Assembly (NCBI GenBank): GCA_009691815.1
Contig: SIAL01000125.1
Location: 1 to 8,934 of the forward strand
Direction: 5' to 3'
Origin: Gemmataceae bacterium
Lineage (GTDB): Bacteria; Planctomycetota; Planctomycetia; Gemmatales; Gemmataceae
Length of the DNA stretch: 8,934 nt
Shown one piece after another: positions 1 through 6,990 of the stretch (positions are counted from its first letter, which is position 1; every line of letters starts with the position of its first letter). Position numbers and translations under genes: made by a program. The notes under the pieces are model-generated. The model worked only from the letters and a program-made list of their open reading frames with translations, did no database searches and was not told where the DNA came from.

Positions 1-1287
1 CACAATGGCGAACTATCGTGGAATCGCAAACGCTCGGATATGCGCAATTTGGTCGAGTTCACCTCTAGAAATGTTTTTGAAGGAATGCCGCTGGCCTGGC
101 AAGTTTTTGATACAAGCAAAGTGGATATGGAAACCAAAGATGGCATCCGTGCCGTTGCCGGGGACCTCCTCCAAAGCCCTATCGTTTGGTTTAACGGGCA
201 TGACCGTGTTCCCGGGGGCAGCCAAGTCAACCTTCTTAAAGAATATGTTTCCAACGGAGGGTTTATTGTCGCCGAGGCCTGTTGTGGCAGTCCGCAATTT
301 GATGCCGAGTTTCGTCGCCTTGTGAAAGAGTTGTTTCCGGAAAACGAACTTATCCGGTTGCCCGATGGTCATCCGATTTGGACAGCCTCGGGGAAGTTTT
401 TGGTCGATCCTGCCGAATTTCCCCTTTATGGCATTTCTCAAGGTTGTAAAACGGTGTTGGTTTATAGCCCCATGCCGATTGCCGGTTATTGGGAAGAAAA
501 CCGCTTTACCACAGGCCGGGGAAGGGAAGCCTTTCGCCTTGGGGCGAATATTATCGCCTATGCTACCGGTATGGAGGCGCCCAAACCCAGACTGACCGAA
601 GCGGAAGTATTCAAGCCCGAAGATCGTACGCAGGTCCGTCGAGGTTTTTTACGAGTGGGTCAAATCAAACATGGCGGAGATTGGCAGCCTGCCCCAAGGG
701 CGATGAATTCCTTAATGGAAAAAGCCCGTAAGGATGGTTTGGATGTGGTCCTGCAACCCAAACCGGTGAGTCTTGCCGATCCGAATCTGTTTGATTTCAA
801 ATTTCTATATCTTCATGGGCGAACGCCCTTTCAGTTTCCTTCGGACAATTTAAAACAATTGAAGTTTGTCTTGGATAATGGGGGGACACTTCTTTCCGAT
901 GCCTGTTGTGGGGCAAAACCGTTTGACCAGTCCTTCCGCAGTATGGTAAAGGACCTTTTTGCCGATAGCCCGGCAGGGTCAAAGCCCAAGTTGGAGCCTA
1001 TTCCCCTTGGCGACGAATTGTATTCTGCCGACCTAAACGGAAAATTGATTAACCAAATCCGCCTAAGGCGCGAATCTCAGGCGGGACAGCCCACTGACGC
1101 CGAATACAAATTGGTGCAACCCCGATTGGAAGGGGTCAAGATTCAAGGTCGCTGGGCGATTATTTACAGCCCTTATGATTTGGGTTGTGCCCTTGAAAAA
1201 AACAAAGGATCAGATTGTGTCGGCTATGACCACGATAGCGCCGTCCTTTTAGCCAAAGCTGTTCTCTTTTACTCTTTGAGGCGTTAG
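1..1287 (+). CDS. DUF4159 domain protein, C-terminal part (5' end outside window)
   Basis: The frame is open from the first base, so the visible 428 residues are the C-terminal part of a longer protein; the ATG at base 40 is internal. Two similar units follow each other. Each has a hydrophobic strand ending in an aromatic/H-G turn (WFNGHDR near residue 63, LYLHGR near 270), then a helix, then a G-G-hydrophobic strand ending in ACCG (residues 93-96 and 301-304), then F-D-x-x-F-R and a (L/M)VK(E/D)LF helix. This is the DUF4159 pattern. The second unit is introduced by GGDW near residue 226. In planctomycetes such proteins often carry an export signal and prenyltransferase/squalene-oxidase-like repeats at the N-terminus, which cannot be seen here. 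The biochemical function is unknown. A weak hairpin follows the TAG stop, and purC lies 114 bases downstream on the same strand. The family call is from remembered motifs and is fairly sure. Confidence 0.82.
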   Translation, partial: HNGELSWNRKRSDMRNLVEFTSRNVFEGMPLAWQVFDTSKVDMETKDGIRAVAGDLLQSPIVWFNGHDRVPGGSQVNLLKEYVSNGGFIVAEACCGSPQFDAEFRRLVKELFPENELIRLPDGHPIWTASGKFLVDPAEFPLYGISQGCKTVLVYSPMPIAGYWEENRFTTGRGREAFRLGANIIAYATGMEAPKPRLTEAEVFKPEDRTQVRRGFLRVGQIKHGGDWQPAPRAMNSLMEKARKDGLDVVLQPKPVSLADPNLFDFKFLYLHGRTPFQFPSDNLKQLKFVLDNGGTLLSDACCGAKPFDQSFRSMVKDLFADSPAGSKPKLEPIPLGDELYSADLNGKLINQIRLRRESQAGQPTDAEYKLVQPRLEGVKIQGRWAIIYSPYDLGCALEKNKGSDCVGYDHDSAVLLAKAVLFYSLRR

Positions 1288-1309
1288 GGGCCTATTTGTC
1301 TAAAGGCCC
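1288..1309 (+). terminator. Possible weak terminator hairpin after the DUF4159 gene
   Basis: Directly after the stop codon, GGGCCT (1288-1293) pairs perfectly with AGGCCC (1304-1309) around a 10-base loop. The stem is followed by ATTTTCCC, which is only a short T run, so termination would be weak. It could equally be an RNA-stabilising 3' hairpin. Confidence 0.3.
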
Positions 1310-1401
1310 ATTTTCCCATGGGTCCATAGAATAACGCTGTTGGCCTAAAACCAGCCCATTTGCGTTGCTCCGAAAATACTTTCGAAGGATTTTTTGACTC
1401 A

Positions 1402-2316
1402 ATGTCTTCGGTCACCCAAACCCTTGTCGACGGTTTTCCTGTCTATCGTGGCAAAGTTCGGGATGTTTACGACCTAGGGGATCGGGTCCTTTTGGTGGCT
1501 ACCGATCGCATTAGCGCGTTTGATTATATTCTTCCCAATCCGGTACCCGACAAAGGGCGGATCTTAACGGGATTGACCGCTTTTTGGATGCAATATCTAA
1601 AAACCCAAATGGGGTTGGAACATGGCTTGCTTTCGACATGCCTTGACGATTGCCCGGAACCGTTTCGAAATCCCATCCACGATTTGGCAGGTCGTGTCTG
1701 TTTAATGCGAAAATTGCCCGTGGTTCAGGTCGAGTGTGTGGCACGGGGGTATTTGGCAGGATCGGGATACAAAGAATATCAGGGTACGGGAACAGTTTGT
1801 GGAAATCAGCTTCCCGGCGGGCTCCAATTGGCCGATAAGCTTCCCCAGGTTCTGTTTACCCCGGCAACCAAAGCAACCACCGGGCATGATGAGAATATTT
1901 CATTTGATCGGGTAGTCGAGTTGGTTGGTGTGCCGGTGGCAAATGCCCTTAGGGAGGCAACTCTTGCCATATTTGCCCAAGGTGCCATGCTTGCTGAATC
2001 CAAAAGTATGATTCTTGCCGACACCAAGTTTGAGTTTGGTTTGTCGGATAATAAGGTGGTTTTGGTGGATGAGGTTCTCACCCCAGACAGCTCTCGCTAT
2101 TGGGAAAGTGCCACCTGGCGGCCGGGCATTAGCCCACCCTCGTTTGACAAGCAATTTGTACGGGATTGGTTGGAAAGGTCGGGTTGGGACAAAAATTCTC
2201 CCCCACCGAATCTTCCTGAAACCATTATCACCAAAACCCGTGAACGATATGTGGAAGCGTTTGAACGGATCACGGGTCGGAAATTCACGGGCCGAGTTTC
2301 AAGCTGGGAATTTTAG
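1402..2316 (+). CDS. purC: Phosphoribosylaminoimidazole-succinocarboxamide synthase (SAICAR synthetase)
   Basis: PurC joins CAIR and aspartate using ATP to form SAICAR in cytosolic de novo purine synthesis. The 304-residue product is the usual size for the single-domain, yeast Ade1-like form. Visible family motifs are GKVRDVYD (17-24, nucleotide loop), ATDRISAFD (33-41), LPVVQVECVARGYLAGS (105-121, substrate-binding signature), TPATKATTGHDENISF (153-168), LADTKFEFG (205-213, second signature) and LVDEVLTPDSSRYW (221-234). I chose the ATG at 1402, which has GAAGGA at 1384-1389. A TTG at 1360 in the same frame would add 14 residues that do not look like the family. A single-membrane-segment protein follows after 46 bases and may be co-transcribed; no terminator separates them. 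No key residue appears missing. Recognition is by motif and is very sure. Confidence 0.96.
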   Translation: MSSVTQTLVDGFPVYRGKVRDVYDLGDRVLLVATDRISAFDYILPNPVPDKGRILTGLTAFWMQYLKTQMGLEHGLLSTCLDDCPEPFRNPIHDLAGRVCLMRKLPVVQVECVARGYLAGSGYKEYQGTGTVCGNQLPGGLQLADKLPQVLFTPATKATTGHDENISFDRVVELVGVPVANALREATLAIFAQGAMLAESKSMILADTKFEFGLSDNKVVLVDEVLTPDSSRYWESATWRPGISPPSFDKQFVRDWLERSGWDKNSPPPNLPETIITKTRERYVEAFERITGRKFTGRVSSWEF

Positions 2317-2362
2317 GAACCAGACCCCAAGATAAAGATTTCATTAAAGGTGTTTTTTTGAC

Positions 2363-2914
2363 ATGAATGAACCGGAAGATTCCAAGAAATCGCCCCCGAA
2401 TGATTTGCCCCAGGGAAGTCCTATTGGGAACCCGGAGGAGAACCTCAATTCGCAAAAGGATTGGGGGCAGTCCTTGTCGACCCAATCGAACGCCGGCAAT
2501 GCCATTTTGGACTCAAATGCAGGGGAAAGGGACGATTTCAAGCCAAAAAATTCCAATCATGGGGTGGATGTTCAGACCGAACCTGAAGGAGTTTTGGTAA
2601 CGGAAATCGACCCTTTAGCAATGCCCTTTAACGCGCCTATTGAGGATGTTTCCCCCCCGGAAAACCCCTCGGATAATAGCCATGAGGACTTTGTCCAGCC
2701 CAATGCCGGTCCCAATTTTGCCTCTCCCCGATTTTCCGGGCCACGAAAGACCCCTTCCGGTTCCATTCAAGTTCTGGTGATTTTTTTGTTGGCCTCGTTT
2801 TCCGTCTGTTCCGCAATGCTCAATTTGTATCTTTTTTGGCAAGCCAGAAATTTAGGGGCGGAGCTTGAAAGGGTAAAACCCCCTGGGAAAAGCGGTTTGG
2901 CACCCAGGCGATGA
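2363..2914 (+). CDS. Hypothetical protein with one C-terminal membrane segment
   Basis: I do not recognise this 183-residue protein. Residues 1-130 are hydrophilic, rich in Pro, Asn, Ser, Asp and Glu, and look disordered. One strongly hydrophobic stretch spans roughly residues 135-159. After it comes a short, partly helical tail with ARNLGAELERVK and a basic end (PRR). The N-terminus is not a signal peptide, so this is a tail-anchored-like or single-pass protein; topology is uncertain because both flanks carry positive charges. The ATG at 2363 has AAAGG at 2346-2350, 12 bases upstream, and begins right after a T-rich GAC. The gene lies 46 bases after purC on the same strand and may belong to its transcript. 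A different-frame ORF inside its 5' end is a shadow. Coding status is supported by the clean hydrophobic segment and the uninterrupted frame. Confidence 0.7.
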   Translation: MNEPEDSKKSPPNDLPQGSPIGNPEENLNSQKDWGQSLSTQSNAGNAILDSNAGERDDFKPKNSNHGVDVQTEPEGVLVTEIDPLAMPFNAPIEDVSPPENPSDNSHEDFVQPNAGPNFASPRFSGPRKTPSGSIQVLVIFLLASFSVCSAMLNLYLFWQARNLGAELERVKPPGKSGLAPRR

Positions 2915-2996
2915 TGGTTCTTTGGGATTCAAGGTAGTACTTTAATCGAAAATACGGCAATTGGCATTGACGATTTTCAAAAGGGGTTCTAACCTA

Positions 2997-3013
2997 GATC
3001 CTTATAAGGGATC
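2997..3013. promoter_or_regulatory. Near-palindrome, possible operator
   Basis: GATCC-TTATAA-GGGATC is a palindrome except for one extra G on the right side. It overlaps the first copy of the GGGATCC(C/T)TGT repeat. The size and symmetry would suit a dimeric DNA-binding protein, and an Rrf2-family gene follows, so autoregulation is possible but unproven. Confidence 0.35.
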
Positions 3014-3018
3014 CCTGT
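3008..3018 (+). repeat. Direct repeat GGGATCC(C/T)TGT, copy 1
   Basis: GGGATCCCTGT here matches GGGATCCTTGT at 3070-3080 in 10 of 11 positions, with copy starts 62 bases apart. Both lie upstream of the Rrf2 gene. Confidence 0.45.
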
Positions 3019-3062
3019 GCGGGTGAACCATCGAAATGGAAATCTCCCTCCTTTTTAGGTTC

Positions 3063-3092
3063 TTTACACGGGATCCTTGTTTCCGATAGAAA
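3063..3092 (+). promoter_or_regulatory. Possible sigma-70-type promoter of the Rrf2 gene
   Basis: TTTACA (3063-3068) matches the -35 consensus at five of six positions. TAGAAA (3087-3092) matches the -10 consensus at four of six, with an 18-base spacer. The second copy of the GGGATCC(C/T)TGT motif lies inside the spacer. This would give a leader of about 95 bases. A TTGACG at 2967-2972 is another -35-like hexamer but lacks a good -10. The prediction is weak. Confidence 0.3.
3070..3080 (+). repeat. Direct repeat GGGATCC(C/T)TGT, copy 2
   Basis: This is the second copy of the 11-base motif, sitting between the candidate -35 and -10 hexamers. That is a typical place for a repressor site; the functional reading is inference. 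Confidence 0.45.
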
Positions 3093-3160
3093 TAGGGTTC
3101 ATTGGTTTGAGAGGTGTGCTCTTGGCCCAGTTTACTCGAAATTGATAGGAGAAGAGGGGT

Positions 3161-3176
3161 ATCGATTTATCGATTT
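3161..3176 (+). repeat. Tandem octamer ATCGATTT x2
   Basis: ATCGATTT occurs twice back to back, placing two ATCGAT palindromes 8 bases apart, 17 bases before the Rrf2 start codon. It would lie in the mRNA leader or act as a DNA site near the start. Confidence 0.45.
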
Positions 3177-3193
3177 GCCCTCGTAACAAAACG

Positions 3194-3610
3194 ATGAAAT
3201 TGACGCGCGCTTCCTGCTACGCCCTTCATGCTTTGGCCCACATGGCCAATCTTAAACTAGACAAGAATGGGAAATCCCCCATCATTGCTTCCCACAAAGT
3301 GGCTGATGCTCGTGGGGTGCCCGAGCGCTTTCTCCTCAAAGTCCTCAAGCCTTTGGTAACAGCTGGCATTCTTGACTCCATCAAGGGCCCAAGCGGTGGC
3401 TACCGCCTTCGCAAAAACCCTAGCACCGTTACCGTTCTCGATGTAATCGAAGCCGTTGATGGACCCATCCGTGCTCAAGGATCGATTTCCGATGCTGGGA
3501 ACTCGGTCTCCATCAATGCCCGTCTCGAAAAGATTGGGAAAGAATCGGCTGACGCTGTTAAGGCGTACTACCGTAAAACAACCATTGGCGATATCGCGGG
3601 CAAGAAGTAA
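3194..3610 (+). CDS. Rrf2-family transcriptional regulator lacking Fe-S cysteines
   Basis: This 138-residue protein begins MKLTRASCYALHALAHMA, the characteristic Rrf2 opening of the winged helix-turn-helix. The DNA-binding region continues through ERFLLKVLKPLVTAGIL (44-60) and the wing SIKGPSGGYRL (62-72), and DVIEAVDGP (83-91) leads into the dimerisation helix. Length is normal for the family. IscR and NsrR carry three cysteines after about residue 90 that bind an Fe-S cluster. Here the only cysteine is C8, so a cluster of that kind cannot form and the sensed signal is unknown. The ATG at 3194 is fixed by the conserved N-terminus although it has no good Shine-Dalgarno. The gene is isolated by repeats upstream and an intrinsic terminator downstream. 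Its codons use more AAG, CTC, TCC and CGC/CGT than its neighbours by eye, which may reflect high expression. Family membership is sure; target genes are unknown. Confidence 0.92.
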   Translation: MKLTRASCYALHALAHMANLKLDKNGKSPIIASHKVADARGVPERFLLKVLKPLVTAGILDSIKGPSGGYRLRKNPSTVTVLDVIEAVDGPIRAQGSISDAGNSVSINARLEKIGKESADAVKAYYRKTTIGDIAGKK

Positions 3611-3626
3611 ACCGGATTTAACCTCG

Positions 3627-3672
3627 GAAAGCCGTTGGCCTTGATTATCAGGGACTGCGGCTTTCTTTGTTT
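3627..3672 (+). terminator. Rho-independent terminator of the Rrf2 gene
   Basis: GAAAGCCG (3627-3634) pairs perfectly with CGGCTTTC (3658-3665). Inside it, CCTTGA (3639-3644) pairs with TCAGGG (3648-3653, one G-U) around a three-base loop, giving one long imperfect hairpin. TTTGTTT follows at 3666-3672. The hairpin begins 17 bases after the Rrf2 stop codon. Confidence 0.75.
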
Positions 3673-3717
3673 CCCTTGAGCCAAGTTTCCCTCGAATACC
3701 CAATTTCCGCCCGAATC

Positions 3718-5346
3718 ATGTCCATTCGCATTTCCAACCTTAGGCTCCGTTTTGATGAGCCTGAAACCGAACTTCCCTCCCGATTGGCCCGGGCTTTGGG
3801 GATTCCCCAATCCGAGATGGTCGATTGGCGCATCTTGCGAAAAAGCCTTGATGCTCGGGATAAATCCCGCTTGGGATATGTGTATTCGGCCGAAATTCGT
3901 CTACCCGATCAAGAAGAAAAACGACTGATAAAAAAATCCGCCTCACCTTCAAGTGTGATGGTGGAACTGTTTGAAGCAACCCCTTTTGAAATTCCTGTTC
4001 CCGGGATCGAACCTTTAACCCATCCCCCGGTAGTGATTGGGTCCGGGCCTGGTGGGCTTTTGGCCGCTTTTCTTTTGGCCCAATGGGGTTATTGCCCTAT
4101 TGTTCTAGAGCGGGGAAAATCGGTTCGCGATCGAATTCATGCAACCCGATTATTTGATGCGGGAGGGGCGCATGATCCTGAAAACAACTATCTTTTTGGG
4201 GAAGGGGGGGCGGGTACTTTTTCGGATGGCAAACTTACCTGCCGGGGTTCCGGTTCGGATGTTCAACAGGTTTTGGAGATTTTGGCGAACCATAATGGAA
4301 AACCCTCCATCCTTTATGATCAGCGTCCCCATTTAGGAAGCAATCGGCTGCCCGCCGTGGTCAAGGCCCTTCGTCGAGCCATTATCGACAAAGGGGGCGA
4401 AATCCGCTTCGGTGCCAAAGTCAGCGACTTGGAAATTACCGATGGCCGATTAAATGCCGTGATGGTTGGCAACGAACGGATCCCTACCCGGGCGGCCATC
4501 CTTGCCATCGGCCATTCGGCCCGGGACACCTATCGGATGCTTTTGCAAAGGGGCGTCCCCATCGAACAAAAACCCTTTCAATTAGGGGTGCGCATTGAGG
4601 GGCCCCAAGAGGTCGCTAACCGCATTAAATACGGATCCAAAATGTTGGAAAGCATCCTTGGCCCCGCCGATTATGGCATGGCGGTGCGTGGCCTCGCCAC
4701 TGGCCGGGACCTGTTTACTTTTTGTATGTGCGCGGGGGGCTATATTATGCCCTCGGCAAGTGCTCCTGACTATTTCTGCACCAACGGTATGAGCCTATCC
4801 ACCCACGATTCCCCCTATGCCAACAGTGGCCTGGTTGTTACCTTGGAGACTTCCGAGTTTCCGGGAACCGATCCTTTGGCCGGGATGCGCCTCCAAGAAA
4901 ATATTGAAAAACGGGCCTTTGAGTTGGGGGGCGGCGACTATGCTTGCCCCGCCCAAAGGGCAACGGACTTTATCGCCGGGAAATTATCCACCTCTCTTCC
5001 CGGTTGTAGTTACCCCCGCCGCGTTTTCGCCACGGACCTAAGGGAGGTTCTCCCACCCGTGATTGCCGAGGTTATCAAAGACGGACTTCCCCTAATGGAT
5101 CGTCGTTGGAATGGAAAGTTTTTAGCCGAGGCGATCCTTGTCGGCCCGGAATCCCGGGGAAGTTCCCCGGTGCGATTGCCAAGGAATCCGGTGACCCGTC
5201 AGTCCTTGGGTGTTGAAGGACTTTACCCGGTGGGTGAGGGGGCGGGTTTTGCGGGCGGAATCGTATCGGCGGCGGTGGATGGCCTGATTAGTGCCAGGGC
5301 AATCATCAAACTTTGGTCCCCAAACGCCCTTTCGCCCAAGGCCTAA
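3718..5346 (+). CDS. FAD-dependent dehydrogenase of the COG2509 type (NAD(P)/FAD oxidoreductase)
   Basis: This 542-residue flavoprotein matches the family annotated as uncharacterised FAD-dependent dehydrogenase. Residues 1-95 form the small N-terminal domain typical of the family (WRILRKSLDAR near 38-47). The Rossmann dinucleotide fold starts with VVIGSGPGG (105-113) and ends with the ribose-binding acid E131. Other family motifs are NYLFGEGGAGTFSDGKL (157-172 region), AILAIGHSARDTY (260-272), FCMCAGG (335-341, usually FCMCPGG), ESRGSSPVRLPRN (478-490) and the C-terminal FAD motif GLYPVGEGAGFAGGI (501-515). No signal peptide or membrane segment is seen, so it is probably cytosolic; the substrate is unknown. 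I chose the ATG at 3718. In-frame TTG codons at 3667 and 3676 lie at or just after the T tract of the preceding terminator and are unlikely. No strong Shine-Dalgarno is visible. The gene converges with the HtrA gene. Confidence 0.9.
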   Translation: MSIRISNLRLRFDEPETELPSRLARALGIPQSEMVDWRILRKSLDARDKSRLGYVYSAEIRLPDQEEKRLIKKSASPSSVMVELFEATPFEIPVPGIEPLTHPPVVIGSGPGGLLAAFLLAQWGYCPIVLERGKSVRDRIHATRLFDAGGAHDPENNYLFGEGGAGTFSDGKLTCRGSGSDVQQVLEILANHNGKPSILYDQRPHLGSNRLPAVVKALRRAIIDKGGEIRFGAKVSDLEITDGRLNAVMVGNERIPTRAAILAIGHSARDTYRMLLQRGVPIEQKPFQLGVRIEGPQEVANRIKYGSKMLESILGPADYGMAVRGLATGRDLFTFCMCAGGYIMPSASAPDYFCTNGMSLSTHDSPYANSGLVVTLETSEFPGTDPLAGMRLQENIEKRAFELGGGDYACPAQRATDFIAGKLSTSLPGCSYPRRVFATDLREVLPPVIAEVIKDGLPLMDRRWNGKFLAEAILVGPESRGSSPVRLPRNPVTRQSLGVEGLYPVGEGAGFAGGIVSAAVDGLISARAIIKLWSPNALSPKA

Positions 5347-5366
5347 GTGGGGCCGAATTTTCCCTC

Positions 5367-5410
5367 AAAAAAGAAAAGACCCATGAGCAGGTTTGAATGC
5401 CTGCCCATGG
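5367..5410 (-). terminator. Rho-independent terminator of the HtrA gene in the convergent spacer
   Basis: CCATGAGCAGG (5381-5391) and CCTGCCCATGG (5400-5410) form an 11-base stem with one mismatch and an 8-base loop. Read on the minus strand, the stem is followed by GTCTTTTCTTTTTT (5380 down to 5367), a proper U-rich tail. On the plus strand no T tract follows. An outer inverted repeat, AAGTGGGGCC at 5345-5354 against GGCCCACTT at 5409-5417 (one extra G), could form an alternative structure for the rightward transcript. Confidence 0.75.
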
Positions 5411-5431
5411 CCCACTTCCAAAGCAAAGGGA

Positions 5432-6982
5432 TTAGCCGACTTTTTGGATGACAACCAAGTTTACATCCCCCTCGGGGTTAAGCAGTTGCAAAAGCAGGCT
5501 CGATCCCGGGTTTGCCGAGTTTAGGCGACTGGACGCCGAAGCTGCGTCGATTACCTGTTTCCCATCGACCTTTTGGATTAAGACCCCGGTCCGAAGTCCC
5601 GCCTTGTGGCTAGGGCTTTTCGGCTCAACCCGCATAACTAAAGCCCCTTTCGTGCCCACTTTAAAGCCCGTTTTATCTGCCAACTCCGGAGACAAATCCG
5701 ACAATTCCAATCCGTAGGCTGCCAGTTTGCCTCCTTCGGAAAAACTAGGCGCCGTTGGTTCGTCCCTGCCACGCGTCAGGCCCAATTGCCCCGGTTGTTC
5801 CATCACCTTAAGGGATAGGGCCAAAAGCTTCCCATCGCGCATCACCTGCAAGCCAAGATTTGTTCCCAGTTTAGAGTCCGCGATTAAGGATTGAAGGGTT
5901 TTGCCATCCTTGATCGGTTTCCCATCTATGGCGATGACCACATCCCCAGGCTGAACCCCGGCCAAGGCCGCCGGACCTTGATCCAAAACTTGGGTAACCA
6001 ACACCCCCTTCGTATCCTTGAGGTTAAGTTTTGTGGCCAAAGCAGGATCGTCCAAATCACGGACTTGGACACCCAGAAACCCTCGTTTTACGACTCCATC
6101 TTGAATCAGTTTGTCCTTGATTTTGGTGGCGAGGTTCGATGCGATAGCCAAGCCGATTCCCTGAAAGCCCCCTGTCCGGCTTTTTATGGCGGAGTTGACC
6201 CCAATGACTTCGCCACGCATATTGACGAGAGGTCCACCCGAGTTGCCCGGGTTAATGGCGGCATCCGTTTGGAGAAAATCTTCGTACATATTGAGCCGCA
6301 TATTGCGGCCTTTGTGGCTAATAATGCCATGGGTTACGGTTCCGGTAAGGCCAAGGGGCGCCCCCACCGCAAGAACCCGATCCCCCACTTCGGCGGTGTC
6401 CGAATTGCCCATGGTTAGGGCCGGCAAACCCTTTACACCACTCAATCGGATAACGGCGATGTCGGTTTTCGGATCGGCTTTGAAATCCCGACTGGTGACC
6501 TTTTTGCCATCCTGAAAACATACCGTTACCTCTTCGGCGCCATCCACCACATGGGCATTGGTTAAGATGGTTCCTTGGGAATCGATGATAAAACCGGAAC
6601 CCATCCCTTGTGGCCCATGATCTTCAGGCATGGGGGTTAAACCACCATGCCCGCCGGGAACGCTTCCCTCAGGGAGTTGGCCAAAAAAACGGCGAAATTC
6701 TTCCGGGATTCCTTGGGGAGGTACCCTGCCACCGCCATTGGGCCCGTTCCCCCGAATCGAGGGCGGGGTCTTGGATTTGACTTCAATACTCACCACCGAA
6801 GGGAGTACTTTCTTTACCACTTTGCGATAACTGATGGGGTCGTGGGAATCGGCTTCTCCTTCGATTAGGGGAGTGGCCCGAATCCCGGGAATCCACCCGG
6901 GAAGGCCAAAACCCAAAAGGCCGGAAACCAAGGCTCCCGTGCCAAAAGCCAGAACCATTTTTCCATTTGTGAGGCCATTCAT
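5432..6982 (-). CDS. DegP/HtrA-type serine protease with two PDZ domains
   Basis: HtrA proteases degrade or refold damaged proteins in the cell envelope. The 516-residue product starts with a hydrophobic stretch at about 8-34, a signal peptide or signal anchor. A Gly/Pro-rich segment (73-125) precedes the chymotrypsin-like domain. The catalytic triad is intact: H144 in TNAHVV, D174 in KTDIAVIRL and S248 in GNSGGPL. PDZ1 (about 298-395) opens with the carboxylate-binding loop GFLGV (301-305), and PDZ2 covers about 422-512. Size and order match two-PDZ DegP/DegQ-like proteins. The ATG at 6982 has a strong AAGGAGG eight bases upstream. An overlapping ATG at 6989 is out of frame. The gene lies 186 bases downstream of the adenine deaminase gene on the same strand, with a perfect dyad in the spacer, and ends at a good terminator. 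DegP, DegQ and DegS cannot be told apart reliably here, so no symbol is given. Confidence 0.95.
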   Translation of the reverse strand: MNGLTNGKMVLAFGTGALVSGLLGFGLPGWIPGIRATPLIEGEADSHDPISYRKVVKKVLPSVVSIEVKSKTPPSIRGNGPNGGGRVPPQGIPEEFRRFFGQLPEGSVPGGHGGLTPMPEDHGPQGMGSGFIIDSQGTILTNAHVVDGAEEVTVCFQDGKKVTSRDFKADPKTDIAVIRLSGVKGLPALTMGNSDTAEVGDRVLAVGAPLGLTGTVTHGIISHKGRNMRLNMYEDFLQTDAAINPGNSGGPLVNMRGEVIGVNSAIKSRTGGFQGIGLAIASNLATKIKDKLIQDGVVKRGFLGVQVRDLDDPALATKLNLKDTKGVLVTQVLDQGPAALAGVQPGDVVIAIDGKPIKDGKTLQSLIADSKLGTNLGLQVMRDGKLLALSLKVMEQPGQLGLTRGRDEPTAPSFSEGGKLAAYGLELSDLSPELADKTGFKVGTKGALVMRVEPKSPSHKAGLRTGVLIQKVDGKQVIDAASASSRLNSANPGSSLLLQLLNPEGDVNLVVIQKVG

Positions 6983-6990
6983 GATCCATT

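Larger units (their letters stand above)
2915..3193. other. Non-coding region upstream of the Rrf2 gene
   Basis: These 279 bases hold no convincing gene. They contain a near-palindrome (2997-3013), an 11-base motif occurring twice (3008-3018 and 3070-3080), a promoter-like pair (3063-3092) and a tandem octamer (3161-3176). A purine-rich GGAGAAGAGGGG at 3148-3159 resembles a Shine-Dalgarno site but lies 34 bases before the chosen start. The density of small repeats suggests a regulatory region for the downstream regulator gene; this is inference. Confidence 0.5.

Noticed and set aside
13..441. A 142-codon minus-strand open frame opposite the DUF4159 gene
   Set aside because: It is a shadow of the conserved DUF4159 frame, with no motif or start signal of its own.
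1360..1401. TTG start giving PurC 14 extra residues
   Set aside because: The extra residues do not resemble PurC N-termini, and the ATG at 1402 has GAAGGA upstream.
3257..3703. A 148-codon open frame on the minus strand across the Rrf2 gene
   Set aside because: It is antisense to a clear Rrf2 protein and runs through its terminator hairpin; no family features are visible.
3667..3717. TTG starts for the FAD-dependent dehydrogenase
   Set aside because: The first lies in the T tract of the Rrf2 terminator, and the family N-terminus aligns with the ATG at 3718.
5891..6418. A 175-codon open frame on the plus strand, antisense to the HtrA gene
   Set aside because: It lies wholly inside a strongly conserved protease gene, shows no recognisable motif, and is explained by codon structure of the opposite strand.
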